The notes: generated by a model not told the origin, from the sequence alone. A stretch of 64,000 nucleotides of DNA from Mya arenaria (GCF_026914265.1 NC_069130.1:46895929-46959928); one strand, 5' to 3'; shown: positions 1-11,335, numbered from the stretch's first letter. Program-made: numbers and translations.

Positions 1-1128
1 ACCCGGAGTATAAACTACTAACACCACCACCAGTGGATATCTTATATTTTTGATCACTCAACAATTTACATTCTTACACGACAAGATCTTAGAAATCCTA
101 AAATGGCAACGCCATACGTAATTCCAAAACTGGTAGGCACTATTTAAACACCAACTAAATATATTCTACAGTTACATTGCAATTTAAAAGCTAATATTAT
201 TTATTTACTGAGAAGATAAAACGCTGATTATAATTACGCAGACATGAAAATAATAATTGTTTTGCTTCCAAAGAGACACTGCGTTGCGCCGCTATGAACC
301 CGTTAATTTATGTGCATGTGTTTCATGTATATTTAAATAAGGGAGCCATAAATTAGACGTCTTCGGAAATGAAAGACTTTGTTGTTGTTTTTGACGAAAT
401 TGTTCCAACGGTCAATTAGAATAGAAGCCATCCTGACGAAGACAAAATGTGTTACAATATTAAGGACGTAGCGTGTTAATGGTATGAAGTTTTATTTCTG
501 CAAATTAAAAGACTGTTTTATTTAAAAACGTTCATAAAATCATAATGTAAATGTGAATTTGAAGGCATTTTTTGTACTCAGGTGATCTAAAAAAAAGTCA
601 AATCACCCTTTTCATGCCTACAGCCTTTGAACTCTCACAGTCAGTGTTAATATCTAAATAATCATACATCAAATTGATGATTATGTGTTTCTATGATTCA
701 CAGCCTATAAATAGGTTTGCACTGGGATACCAATTAAGATGGTTTATCACAAAGGTGAATGAAAGAAATGGTTTCCTAATATAAAAAAAAAACACAAAAA
801 ACATAACATTAAACATAAATTAAACCGAAATGCAATACTTTTGTCATATAGAATGACAATTCGTATAATATATGTACAATGTAACTACATGTATGATAAT
901 CAAGCCTTATTTAATATATTCATCACATTTGTGCAACCGTTATGGATGAATGAGTACAGTATTAAAACCAGTAGAATCCATAATTGTGTGCGATATAATC
1001 ATAAAGTATTTTGTTAACTCTAAGCCGTATTCCCTTTATAAATTACTTATCTATTATTTTCCTCCTTTTTAACCAGTATGTATAATTATCTATACCAAAT
1101 TGTTTATTTTGAGGTCTTAATGGGGAAA
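1..1128. other. No recognisable gene
   Basis: AT-rich sequence with short homopolymer runs. I see no long reading frame, no convincing splice-bounded exon and no repeat that I can name. Confidence 0.5.
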
Positions 1129-2060
1129 TGACTTTCAAGGTTTGAGCAGTATACATACACGTAAAACGAAAGCAGTTAACAGCGTATAAAACAGGTCGAA
1201 ACAGGATCATGAAAAATAGGTAAAATGAAACATGATTTTCAAATATTAAACTCACTTAATACGGTTTTTCATTTCTTAATGTCTCTGATTACACATATAA
1301 TGTGATGCAGATCTGAAAAACTGTTGAATTGTGTTTAAAAAAAAATGAAAACTCACATTCACGGCCGCTATCCTAGTAACCGAATACGTGACGAATATCA
1401 AACAAAGCGCATGCGCGAATACACGTGGGTGCCAACCCTAACAACCCGGCCTTCTCCGGCAAGATTCAAAATAGACCACATAAACACTCATAACTGGCCG
1501 TCGGTCGCTCTCATTGGGTGGCTGGGTGAGCCGTAGGGTTTACGTCGTTTCTGCCTGGCTTCTCGAAACTTATTGAAAACATTCCGAACACTTCTGACTT
1601 TAAAGGTTTGAGCAGTATACATACACGTAAAACGAAAGCAGTTAACATTGTATTAAACAGGTCGAAGCAGGATCATGAAAAATAGGTAAAATGAAACATG
1701 ATTTTCAAATATTAAACTCACTAAATATGGTTTTTCATTTCTTGATGTCTCTGATTACACATATAATGTGATGCTGATCTGAAAAGTTGTTGAATTGTGT
1801 TTAAAAAAATGAAAACTCACACATTCACGGCCGCTATCCTAGTAACCGAATACGTGACGAATATTAAACAAAGCGCATGCGCGAATACATGTGGGCGTCA
1901 ACCCTAACAACCCGGCCTTCTCCGGAAAGATTCAAAATAGACCACATAAACACTCATAACTGGCCGTCGGTCGCTCTCATTGGGTGGCTGGGTGAGCCGT
2001 AGGGTTTACATCGTTTCTGCCTGGCTTCTCGAAACTTATTGAAAACATTCCGAACACTTC
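1129..2060. repeat. 466-bp direct tandem duplication
   Basis: Two adjacent copies, about 1129-1594 and 1595-2060, are nearly identical apart from scattered substitutions and small indels. Both run from the segment containing ggtttgagcagtatacat to the segment ending cattccgaacacttc. A shorter partial third match, caactcggccttctccg, follows at about 2075-2092. Each copy contains the palindrome gcgcatgcgc (first copy 1407-1416), the consensus core for an NRF-1-type factor. The more GC-rich half of each unit therefore looks promoter-like, although no gene start can be assigned. Confidence 0.85.
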
Positions 2061-2172
2061 GGCCAAGTCGTAACAACTCGGCCTTCTCCGACAAGCTACG
2101 AGATATACATCCTAAATAGTAGTAAGGATACTGTATACGAAATGTGATGAGGTCGCCGGCAATTAACACCAT
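1954..2172 (-). CDS. Small open frame, possible 5' exon, unrecognised
   Basis: A 72-codon minus-strand frame opens with ATG at 2170-2172 and overlaps the right part of the duplicated unit. The middle of the product is rich in Arg, Lys and Glu (for example SEKAELLRLGRSVRNVFNKF). That composition could be a helix, or it could be chance. I recognise no domain, see no clear splice donor, and regard this as a weak candidate only. Confidence 0.12.
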   Translation of the reverse strand: MVLIAGDLITFRIQYPYYYLGCISRSLSEKAELLRLGRSVRNVFNKFREARQKRCKPYGSPSHPMRATDGQL

Positions 2173-2371
2173 TTTTAATCCGCGTAAAGAAGGCGCGCAG
2201 TACTGTCAAAACAACAAGAAATGGATTCGTGTTGTTACATTGCATGTTCTTTTTTCAGAAAAGATATTTATTTAAATATCGAAGTATTTCGGCATTTAAA
2301 TGTTTAGATGTCCTTGAACTTCTATACCAGGAGCACTCAGTAAATGGATACGAGAGTACACTAGTACTTAA

Positions 2372-2702
2372 TGCACCAGTCAGTTGTAACCACGCCACCC
2401 CCCCCCCCTCCTCAGGTCCGAGGAATAGCGGGGACTTTGACTCTCGACCTAGCCAAGCCCGGGTAAAGTTTTGCCCTGCGGAGACGGCCTGCTGGTAACA
2501 TCCCCGCCAAATGCTCCCGCACCCAAGGGACTCTAGGTAAGGCACATTCCCCGCTATATTTGGCTGGAAGACAAAACCACCGCATTCACCCGGCACTGCG
2601 GGGCCACGTGGAAGGTTAAAACACGGCCCATTTCCCCGACTATCCGCGGTATACCCCCGGACCTGGGGGTGGGGGGGGGCGTGGTTACAATTGACTGGTG
2701 CA
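2372..2702. mobile_element. PIF/Harbinger-like MITE, copy 1
   Basis: A 331-bp non-coding element. It starts tgcaccagtcagttgtaacc and ends with the inverse, ggttacaattgactggtgca, so the terminal inverted repeats are about 20 bp. Direct repeats taa lie on both sides (2369-2371 and 2703-2705). A 3-bp TAA target duplication is characteristic of PIF/Harbinger elements, so superfamily assignment is an inference from TSD length. The interior is GC-rich, with runs of C and G, and makes open frames in several phases that are not genes. Related copies lie at 27315-28776, 34102-34272, 61678-61992, 62249-62543 and 63429-63490. Confidence 0.75.
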
Positions 2703-2939
2703 TAATCAAAATGAATATATAGTTCATGCATACAATAATACATCTGGTTTAATGCATGTATTCATTATGGACTAGATATTGATCAGCATTTTCTCCATCC
2801 AAGTAAGATTACCCTACGGAATGTGAGTTTTATGTTATACTTTCCTTATTTATTTCAGCCTTTTTCCCATTTAAACAACAAAACTATTCAATCTGTAAAA
2901 AACATTGCTTGCACTGTGTAGAACTGTGTGAATTGTGGC

Positions 2940-3531
2940 GTGGGCCGAGGGTGCTGGCGAGTTAGCCGCCCAGTTAGCTATCAGATGATTGCCTTTCATG
3001 CCTCTATGTCAACGTTGTTGAGGGGGAGGCTAGCCACCGGCGCCAAGTTAGCTATCCGTTGATTTCCTTTCATGCCTTTTTATCAAGGTTGTGGAGGAGG
3101 AGGGGGCGAACCATCCAGTTTGCTATCAGCTGATTGCCTTTCATGCCTTTGTTTCAACGTTGTTGAGGGGGAGACTAGCCACCGGCGCCAAATTAGCTAT
3201 CCGTTGATTTCCTTTCATGCCTTTTTATCAAGGTTGTGGAGGAGGAGGGGGCGAACCATCCAGCAAGCTATCAGTTGATTGCCTTTCATGCCTTTGTTTC
3301 AATTTTGTGGAGGGGAAGGAGGATAGCCGCCCAGCAAGCTATCAGTTGATTGCCTTTCATGCCTTTGTTTCAATGTTGTGCAGGGGGAAGGAGAATAGCC
3401 GCCCAGCAAGCTATCAGTTGATTGCCTTTCATGCCTCTGTGTCAACGTTGTGGAGGGGGAGGCAAGCCACCGGCGCCAAGTTAGCTATCCGTAGATTGCC
3501 TTTCATGCCTTTGTTTCAATGTTGTGGGGGG

Positions 3532-3606
<75 letters not shown>

Positions 3607-3810
3607 GCCGCCCAGCAAGCTATCAGTTGATTGCCTTTCATGCCTTTGTTTCAATGTTGTGGAGGGGGGGGGGGGGATAGCCGCCCAGCAAGCTATCAGT
3701 TGATTGCCTTTCATGCCTTTGTTTCAATGTTGCGGAGGGAGGGGGGGAGGGGAGAATAGCCGCCCAGCAAGCTATCAGTTGATGGCCTTTCATGCCTTTT
3801 TATGAGCAAA
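2940..3810. repeat. 72-bp minisatellite with internal (GA)n
   Basis: About eleven tandem units of roughly 72 bp, each containing gattgcctttcatgcctttg and a purine-rich stretch ending gccgcccagcaagctatcag. A pure (GA)n tract of about 70 bp (3534-3603) has expanded inside one unit, and several units carry G runs. Open frames across the array are repeat artefacts. Confidence 0.9.
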
Positions 3811-4273
3811 GTCTTGAATTACATTGTATATTTTCTGAGAAACACATACAAGTATTTATTATATACTTTTCGGTGATTTATTCAAATTTATCGGTGAAAT
3901 AAAAATGTTATTCATTGTTTCAAACAGTGAAATAACATTTTGATATTTTTCACTGTTTTGAAATTTTAGCCCGCTCTCAATTCCAAATCAAACGGCAGCG
4001 CGCACAGGGCTGGGACACAGTTTCAACGACGTCATTCCCGGACGTAAAGTTTGCGTACAATGTTGCGCGAAAAAAAAGTCATTTGATATCCTTTTGATAT
4101 ATATATATATACGAGGTCTGTTTGTGGACAACATTTAAATATGGTCATGTGTTTTGATAGAGAAAATAAAATGATACAGTAAAAAATACATTTAATTCCG
4201 CACTGGTGAGGTCGGGTGTTGCCATACCATGGATTGCTGTTTAGATTCGGGTTTATATAAATAAAGTCAGGTC
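3811..4273. other. No recognisable gene
   Basis: AT-rich spacer with a short (TA)n run near 4098-4110. It leads directly into the target site duplication of the next element. No gene is visible. Confidence 0.5.
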
Positions 4274-4278
4274 TCGTC

Positions 4279-4498
4279 TGTTTTGTATGTTAGCTGGTTT
4301 AGGTAAACAACTAACTCCAGTTAGAAGACAACATTTTATTAGTTCTTAACAGCATGGATGCTACAAGCAGAGTGCATACATGTATGAATGGTCAAGTGTA
4401 TTCTGAGCAGAGAGACTGCTATTGGCTAGTGGGCGATACACCTTTACTACAGTGGGTTGGGCTTATCAGTAATTGGCAGCTAGTCCAATTATGTAACA
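4279..4498 (-). repeat. 3' LTR of Mag/Steamer-like element
   Basis: 220 bp. Read on the minus strand it starts TGTTACATAATTGG and ends CATACAAAACA, giving canonical TG...CA ends. It matches 8977-9196 base for base as far as I can read. Confidence 0.92.
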
Positions 4499-4511
4499 TC
4501 TCTCTTTCTTT
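4499..4511 (-). other. Polypurine tract
   Basis: The + strand reads tctctctttcttt directly beside the 3' LTR, so the minus strand has a 13-nt purine run (aaagaaagagaga) just upstream of the LTR. This is where plus-strand DNA synthesis is primed in LTR elements. Confidence 0.8.
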
Positions 4512-4757
4512 GAAGTAGGGTTCTCACAGTCAGTACTGGAGTTCACAGCTTGTAGTAATTTGCTAAGTTCCTATGTCAATAAATGCACAGCTTGACTTAT
4601 CCATTTTATGACTGCATAGTTTATATTACATGTCTTGTGGTTTTCTGCTAATGTAAGAACACTCTCTATTATATCTAAAATCTAACAAGAATTAAACATA
4701 TAAACATGAAAAAGTAGTTCCTGAAAACATTATTTACATAGTCAATACAGCATGTAT

Positions 4758-7700
4758 TTACAATGAAAGTTTCTGAGGCATTTTGACATTCCGACCCGAT
4801 CTCGTTGTATAATAAACCCTATCATCAGATGTCTGATAATGGCTATCTGAAATGGTCTGTGCTTGTGAGTTGACAGGTATTTCAACTGAAGGGGAATTAA
4901 ATGTTTCCTCTGATACTTGTGGCTGTACTGTATTACCTAGAGAAGATGACTTTTCTGTAGCAGGACAAGGTATTGGGCTAGGATTTAGATCAGAGGTGAA
5001 TGGATTTGACTGATAAGATTGACCATTGGTGGGAAAAGGTTTCTCATTAGTTTTTAAAAGATGTTGCCTGTTTCTTCTGTATAATCCTTCGTTCTCTGTT
5101 TTGACAACATATGACCTATTGTTAACCCTTTTTTCTACTACAGCAGGTAACCAACGTTTTCCTTGCCTTACCCTTACACTTTCACCTATTTCAAGAGATC
5201 TGAGTGGCTTAGCAGACTGGTCATGATAAAACTTTGACTTTTGTTTGGAAATATGCATTTTGTCTTTAACAGTCTGCATATCATGTACTCGTGGCTTAAG
5301 CTGTTTGTCTACTAATGGCAGTGTTGACCTTAACTGTCTGCTCATTAAGAGCTGTGCAGGGGATTGACCACATTGTAATGGGGCATTGCGATACTCTAAC
5401 AGTGCTAGGTATGGGTCATTTCCTGCCTGTTTTGTTTTTGTGAACAGAGACTTAATTGTCTTGACGGTAATTTCAGCAAGTCCATTACCCGAGGAGTGAC
5501 CTGGGGAAGATGTTATGTGTTTGAAATCGTACTGTTCTGCAAATTTGTTGAACTCTAAAGAGTCATAGCATGGTCCATTATCAGATCGTAAAACTTCTGG
5601 GATGCCGTGACGGCTGAAGTAACCTTTCAATTTATCAATCACTGTGACTGACCTTGAGTTTGGGAGCATGCTAACCTCAAAATATCTGCTGTATGCATCC
5701 ACCAGCAAGACATAATCAGAATTGTTCCAGTGGAACAGATCTGTGGCACAGATTTGCCATGGTCTATCGGGCACTTTGCTAGGTTGCAGGGGTTCCTTTT
5801 GATTTGAACACCTGTGTTCTAGGCAAATTGGGCAATTTAGCACTAGTGATTTTATCTCTGAAGACATATTTGGCCAAAACAGAACCTCGCGTGCGCGTTG
5901 TGTGCATTTTTCTACACCAAAGTGACCTTCATGAATCTTTTCCAACATTAAGGGTCTGATTTCCTTGGGAATAAGGATTTTGTTTCCTTTCAGTATAATG
6001 CCATCAACTACTGACAATTCATCCCTAAAGTTCCAAAATTCAAGAAGCGTGCTGGGGCATTGTGGTCTGTCATTTGACCATCCTTCAAGAATAACCTTTG
6101 CAAGTAATTGCATTTGAGAATCTGACTCTGTGGCAGTCCTTATCAGCTCCATTTTCTGATCACTTACAGGTAAATTTGACATGACAGCGTGTACATGCAC
6201 GTCTAAACCTTCTGCAATTTCTGGGTATGTGTCAGGTAAATATTTGCGAGACAGCGTGTCTGCTAGAGGAATTTGTTTACCTGGGACAAATATCAATTCT
6301 ACATCGTATTTCTGCAACTGTAACAGCAAACGTTGCCAAGTTGGGGGTGCACAATGCAAGCCTTTTTTCCAAATTGCCAACAGTGGTTTATGATCGCTCT
6401 GACATTTGATTCGTTTACCATATACGTACTGGTGAAACCTTTTGCAACCAAAGAAAATGGCATATAGCTCTTTCGTTATCTGAGCATAGTTAACCTCTGT
6501 TTTAGTGAGAGATTTCGAAGCAAAACTGACTGGTTTCTCATCTTGCATGAGAACTGCAGCAAGGCCATATTTGGAAGCATCAACCTGTAGAGTTATTTCC
6601 TTTTTGGGGTCAAAGTAAGCTAATACAGGACCTGGACTCTGAGTTATGACATTCTTGACTTTCTGAAATGCTTCCTGTTGGGGCATATCCCATACAAATT
6701 CTACATCCTTAGAAAGTAGTTGCCTTAAGGGCAGTGTGATTTCAGAGAGTTTGGGTGCAAACCTTTGAAGGTATGTGACCATTCCCAAAACAGTTTGTAG
6801 TTCTGATTTTGAATTTGGTGGTGGCATGTCCTGTATGGCCTTGACTTTTGCAGGATCCATTTTTAGTCCCTCAGAGCTGAGAATGTGACCAAAGAAGGGG
6901 ATTTCGCTCTTGCCTATATCGGTCTTATCTGCATTAAGTTTTATACCCATTTCACGACATCTCGTCATGAGCATGTCAAAATTGCGGTCGTGATCTGCAT
7001 GATCCTTACCAAAAACGACAATATCGTCAACAATTGTCCTAACACCTGGCAAATTTTCAAGACAATGGTCCATTTTTTCTTGGAACAAATCATTTGCGTT
7101 ATTCAGGCCAAATGGTAACCGCAAGAAACGATACCTGCCAAAGGGGCTGTTGAATGTTGTCAGGTATGAAGCCTTTTCTGTGAGCTTAATTGACCAATAA
7201 CCACTGCGAGCATCAAGCTTTGAGAAAATGGTTGCATTTGACAACTCTGGCAATATGTCATCAAGCGTCTTGTTTGGATAGTGTGGTCTTTTGATTGCTT
7301 CATTGAGGTCTTTTGGATCTAAGCATATCCTTAAAGAACCGTTTGCTTTTTCTACAGTGACCAAACTGTTTACCCAGTCTGTAGGTTCAGTGACTTTGCA
7401 AGTGACATTTAGATGTTCCATGCGATCAAGTTCTACCTTGAGTTTGTCTTTAATTGCGACAGGGACTTTGCGAGGTGGGTGAACTACAGGTAAGACGTTT
7501 TCATGCAAGTGAATTTCACATTCACCTGGCAACTGACCAATACCTTCGAAAACGTCTGCGTATTTCGAGAGGACTTTATCCTTTGTGAGAGGTGTGTGAT
7601 TTACATTATCTTTGCTTGGGGTACTAGAATTCATTGCAAGTACAAGATTTATCAGATTCATTCTCAAACATGTCTGTAAGCCTAATATGGGGCTTGAACC

Positions 7701-8915
7701 TGATTTAACTATGTAAAACTCTTCATTGTAAGTTTGACCATTGTACTTACAAGGTATGGTTATGTAACCTTCCACGCATAGTGGTTTGCCATCATAAGCA
7801 GTGAGGCGTTTCTGAGCTTGTCGTAATGGACCCTTTAAGCTTAGTTTCAAGTACAGTGACTTTGGGAGGACATTAACTTGCGCACCTGTGTCAATTTTCA
7901 TGTCTATTATGGATGTGCCTACTTTTACTTTGGCAAATGCTTGGTTTGACAATGAGTCATGTTCAATGCTATTTACAAAGAAATCATTCTGAGAGTAACA
8001 ATCGAGATCAGATCTTATATCAAAATTGTTTACCTCATTGACCTTCTTGCTGTCATTGTCCTTCTTGCGACACATTTTTGCGAAGTGGTTCAGTCTATTG
8101 CAGTAAAGACACACTTTTCCCTTGGCAGGGCAGTAGTCTTTCCTTTGGTGTTTGTTACCACAATTGTCACATATTTGAATGTTAGTCCTTGCACTTTGTC
8201 CATATTTGGAACTCCGGGCTTCACTATGTCCATATTTGGAGTTCTGGGCTTCAGGCTGTCTGTGGAACGTCTCCCTCTGTGGCGGCTTGGTCCTGCCTGG
8301 TTTCCGACTCCCGACTGCATTTACAAATTGTCCATTTGCAGTGATATCCTTCACTTGGGACTGGCTGAGCTCATGGGTGCGAGCTAGGTCTATACACTTT
8401 GTCAGTGTGAGCTCTGATCCTTCATTGATTAGCTTTTCACGGATTTTGTTTGATTTAATCCCAAACACAATGTGATCTCGGATCATCTCGTCTTGAATCC
8501 CGACTGGGTAACCACAGTCCTTTATAAGAATTTTCAGCTGCGTGACGAACGACTCGAATGGTTCTCCATCTTCCTGTGCGCGTGACTTAAACTTGTAACG
8601 GCTGAAGATGTGATTTGACTTCGGGGCACAGTAGCTCTCAAATCCGTCATAGTAATTCTTAAGTGTCTTGTTGTCATCGTCACTTAAGTTCCATGTGGAG
8701 AAAATTTGTCTTCCTTTTTCTCCAACCCATAGCATTAAGTAATTGCACTGGGCTTCCTCAGACTTTTTGTTTAGAGGTCCTCCAAACATAAAGTTTGCGT
8801 GCTCCTTGAACTTTCTAAAAGCACTTGGCAAGTCCTTTGACTCCCAATCCATTCTAGGATTGTTTTGTGAATCCATCTTCTTAAAATGGCATAAAACACA
8901 AAGACAATTGTCCAC
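4758..8915 (-). CDS. Gag-Pol polyprotein, Mag/Steamer-like Ty3 element
   Basis: A single uninterrupted frame of 1385 codons. The more likely start is the second Met, ATG at 8874-8876 (MDSQNN...), about 100 nt after the 5' LTR. Domains in order: capsid-like Gag; two zinc knuckles near residues 247-281 (CDNCGNKHQRKDYC and CLYCNRLNHFAKMC); aspartic protease with DTGA near 340; reverse transcriptase with the catalytic pair in IVDDIVVFG near 630; RNase H with DASK near 780 and SDHKPLL downstream; integrase with an HHCC finger beginning near 995 (HEGHFG...CPIC). The integrase D, D and E residues are in ATDLF near 1057, SDNGP near 1112 and NGLAE near 1145. The RT box has V before DD where many relatives have A, which is compatible with activity. 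No stop or frameshift interrupts any domain. It would make the virus-like particle and integrate the cDNA. Confidence 0.95.
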   Translation of the reverse strand: MDNCLCVLCHFKKMDSQNNPRMDWESKDLPSAFRKFKEHANFMFGGPLNKKSEEAQCNYLMLWVGEKGRQIFSTWNLSDDDNKTLKNYYDGFESYCAPKSNHIFSRYKFKSRAQEDGEPFESFVTQLKILIKDCGYPVGIQDEMIRDHIVFGIKSNKIREKLINEGSELTLTKCIDLARTHELSQSQVKDITANGQFVNAVGSRKPGRTKPPQRETFHRQPEAQNSKYGHSEARSSKYGQSARTNIQICDNCGNKHQRKDYCPAKGKVCLYCNRLNHFAKMCRKKDNDSKKVNEVNNFDIRSDLDCYSQNDFFVNSIEHDSLSNQAFAKVKVGTSIIDMKIDTGAQVNVLPKSLYLKLSLKGPLRQAQKRLTAYDGKPLCVEGYITIPCKYNGQTYNEEFYIVKSGSSPILGLQTCLRMNLINLVLAMNSSTPSKDNVNHTPLTKDKVLSKYADVFEGIGQLPGECEIHLHENVLPVVHPPRKVPVAIKDKLKVELDRMEHLNVTCKVTEPTDWVNSLVTVEKANGSLRICLDPKDLNEAIKRPHYPNKTLDDILPELSNATIFSKLDARSGYWSIKLTEKASYLTTFNSPFGRYRFLRLPFGLNNANDLFQEKMDHCLENLPGVRTIVDDIVVFGKDHADHDRNFDMLMTRCREMGIKLNADKTDIGKSEIPFFGHILSSEGLKMDPAKVKAIQDMPPPNSKSELQTVLGMVTYLQRFAPKLSEITLPLRQLLSKDVEFVWDMPQQEAFQKVKNVITQSPGPVLAYFDPKKEITLQVDASKYGLAAVLMQDEKPVSFASKSLTKTEVNYAQITKELYAIFFGCKRFHQYVYGKRIKCQSDHKPLLAIWKKGLHCAPPTWQRLLLQLQKYDVELIFVPGKQIPLADTLSRKYLPDTYPEIAEGLDVHVHAVMSNLPVSDQKMELIRTATESDSQMQLLAKVILEGWSNDRPQCPSTLLEFWNFRDELSVVDGIILKGNKILIPKEIRPLMLEKIHEGHFGVEKCTQRAREVLFWPNMSSEIKSLVLNCPICLEHRCSNQKEPLQPSKVPDRPWQICATDLFHWNNSDYVLLVDAYSRYFEVSMLPNSRSVTVIDKLKGYFSRHGIPEVLRSDNGPCYDSLEFNKFAEQYDFKHITSSPGHSSGNGLAEITVKTIKSLFTKTKQAGNDPYLALLEYRNAPLQCGQSPAQLLMSRQLRSTLPLVDKQLKPRVHDMQTVKDKMHISKQKSKFYHDQSAKPLRSLEIGESVRVRQGKRWLPAVVEKRVNNRSYVVKTENEGLYRRNRQHLLKTNEKPFPTNGQSYQSNPFTSDLNPSPIPCPATEKSSSLGNTVQPQVSEETFNSPSVEIPVNSQAQTISDSHYQTSDDRVYYTTRSGRNVKMPQKLSL

Positions 8916-8957
8916 AGAATGTAGTGAACTTCGTTAATCCGAATTATACGTCATTGT

Positions 8958-8976
8958 CACTTTTCTTCTGACACCA
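8958..8976 (-). other. Primer binding site candidate
   Basis: Immediately inside the 5' LTR the minus strand reads TGGTGTCAGAAGAAAAGTG. The first 12 nt, starting TGG, look like the complement of the 3' end of a tRNA-Leu, the primer reported for Steamer-type elements. The match to tRNA is from memory of the family and unverified. Confidence 0.65.
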
Positions 8977-9196
8977 TGTTTTGTATGTTAGCTGGTTTAG
9001 GTAAACAACTAACTCCAGTTAGAAGACAACATTTTATTAGTTCTTAACAGCATGGATGCTACAAGCAGAGTGCATACATGTATGAATGGTCAAGTGTATT
9101 CTGAGCAGAGAGACTGCTATTGGCTAGTGGGCGATACACCTTTACTACAGTGGGTTGGGCTTATCAGTAATTGGCAGCTAGTCCAATTATGTAACA
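8977..9196 (-). repeat. 5' LTR of Mag/Steamer-like element
   Basis: 220 bp and apparently identical to 4279-4498. It is followed by the target duplication tcgtc at 9197-9201. The short frame at 9052-9243 is only LTR sequence read forwards. Confidence 0.92.
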
Positions 9197-9337
9197 TCGT
9201 CCATTGTTACTATACGTTTCAGGGAAGCGTCACCCTGGCGTAGAAAACGGTCTAAAAGGCACTGATTTTTTTCTGCTCATCGTTGATGATTTAATAACAT
9301 GATACCACTGGTCAACGCACTTTACAAACAGCCATCG

Positions 9338-9341
<4 letters not shown>

Positions 9342-9400
<59 letters not shown>
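9342..9400. repeat. (AT)n microsatellite
   Basis: A nearly pure AT dinucleotide run of about 59 bp. Confidence 0.95.
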
Positions 9401-9402
<2 letters not shown>

Positions 9403-9760
9403 ACTTAGGGCATTAAGGAGACCGTATATATTTTACGGCATTTAGGAGACAATTTGTATATTTTTTGTTTTATACTTTATTTTGCTTTTTTGTTGATAAT
9501 TTAGTATTGAAATGATCATTTATTATGTGTACAAGATTTAGGCTTCTTAAATTTATTAACAAAAAATATACGTAATTTGCGGTCTGCTTAATAATTTGTA
9601 AGTATGTTGCAGGTTTTAAGGGGACAAGTATATATGTCGAAGGGTTTATGGAGACCAGTGTATATATTATATTATTTTTGAGGCATTAAGGGGACCATCC
9701 ATATTTTATGGCATTAGGGGACAAATTATATATATCTTACTTTTGACAGTGAAGTCTCCC
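9401..9760. repeat. Degenerate short tandem repeats
   Basis: Recurring variants of ggcattaaggagaccgtata separated by AT-rich filler (for example near 9408, 9435, 9618, 9640, 9683 and 9705). Copies are too diverged to give a clean period. Confidence 0.5.
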
Positions 9761-11335
9761 ATAACCTTAAGAGACAACTCTGTAATAGTATTTTTTTTTT
9801 AGAATTGTGTGTAATAAATCCACAAACGATGACCAGTCGAAACGGGAGGACTGCAAATTTCTTAGGATATTCATTGGAAATCTTTTACAGACCATCTCAT
9901 TCATTAAATGAAATTCAGCTTCAGTCACTTGGTATGGGTATCATTTGATAAACAAAATATATAATGGCCAGGGGCGGATCCAGGAATTGTCTTTAGAAGG
10001 GGGCGTTACTTAGGGGCGTTTGCAGGAAGATTGAGGGTTACTCAATCAAGAAATTTTTAACAATTTGTAGTCGGAAATGATGCATTATGTGCGTATTTTA
10101 TTATTTTCTTCTCATATATTGACACAAAAAGTAAACTTGGACGATTTAAAGGGAGCGCACGCCGACTGCGCCCCCTTCTCAATCCGCTAGTGAATAGTGA
10201 CTTAATATTTGATATATTATGGTTAAATTGAACTTTCAGTTGAATTATATAGAAACTGTAAATGCTAAATACAAGTTCTGTGCTTGTAAAAACAATAAAA
10301 GTTTCGTCTGCACACGAATGTGTCTGTTAACGCTTGAACAGTTAGCTCATGATTAAAGAACATTGTTCATTGGGTTCATTGTGACCCATGGAAGTTTTTT
10401 TTTATTAAAATCCCAACTTCCCCTTAAATTTCACTTGCCTAAAACTTTAACCTAAGTCAATCAGGGGCCATAACTTGTATTAAGGATATGGAGTTATGTA
10501 ACCTCATTGGCTGATGGTCCTGAACAATTGTGTGAAGTATTAAGTCAATTGAATGAAGGGTATAGAACGCCTTAACAAATAGGCTACGGAGACGGTTTTA
10601 ATACATGTACTCAATTGCAGATTCAGGGGGTGGGGGGGGATTGGTCCCAGCGCGCGCGCCATCCCCCACCCCTTTGAATCGTCCGTTTATAATACGTACT
10701 CAGTCAATATCGGGGAAAAATACATTATTACGATAAAAATGCACTATTTCGGACTATAAATTAGGGGAGTCTAACCCCCACCCCGGTCCAACATTTTAAG
10801 CCATTCAATTTCTGTTCTGAGGGAGAGGCGGATGTGGAAAGATTAAGCCCATGAGTTTCACGTACCCCTTCTTAAGTCAATTCCTGGATCTGCCACTGAT
10901 ATCTATAATCAGATTTGTTGTTTCATAATGTTTTAGTTCCTTTAAACAGTTTAAACCTTTTATGACATCGAAATAAACAGACGCATGTTCAGTAAAAACA
11001 TACTCTGTATACAACGTTCTCGTACTCCAGAGAGATGATGCTATGCATTATATTAATCATCATCTGACTGACTTATTTCTCGTAATGCATCTGAAAACAC
11101 TTACATGTATACTTATTTTACTCCTTGGTTCCGAAATTGCAGAAATAATAGTAACCAGGTTGATTTTCTTTTATACTTCAATTGCATTTTTAAAAAACGA
11201 TTGAAGTATTAAAAATTAATCTTGTTAAAGTTGGAAGCAAGCACATGGGGTATAGATAGCACATAGAATAAAAAACGGATCGTTTATCCACTCGCCCACA
11301 GGGACTCATACTAAGGTGTTGAATATTTTAACCTT
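9761..11335. other. Non-coding; remnants of small inverted-repeat elements
   Basis: No gene is visible. Two stretches look like decayed palindromic elements with ends resembling ggggcggatcc and its inverse. One runs from ggggcggatccagg near 9964 to aatccgctagtg near 10183. The other runs from gcagattcagggggtg near 10618 to ctggatctgccactg near 10886. Neither has a clear target duplication. Confidence 0.35.

Larger units (their letters stand above)
4274..9201 (-). mobile_element. Complete Ty3/gypsy LTR retrotransposon, Mag/Steamer-like
   Basis: A full element in minus orientation, bounded by the 5-bp target duplication tcgtc (4274-4278 and 9197-9201). It has two 220-bp LTRs, a candidate tRNA primer binding site, one gag-pol frame and a polypurine tract. 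By eye the LTRs show no difference, which implies a young insertion. The single fused gag-pol frame, short LTRs and Leu-tRNA-like primer site resemble the Mag clade, which includes the bivalve element Steamer. Clade placement is inference and needs a phylogeny. All expected domains are present and uninterrupted, so the element may still be able to move. Confidence 0.92.

Noticed and set aside
2255..2743. 162-codon minus-strand frame
   Set aside because: It is the Harbinger-like MITE read through; GC-rich interior keeps several frames open.
3072..3714. Open frames on both strands across the 72-bp minisatellite
   Set aside because: They follow from the repeat period and purine/pyrimidine runs; products are low-complexity and lack domains.
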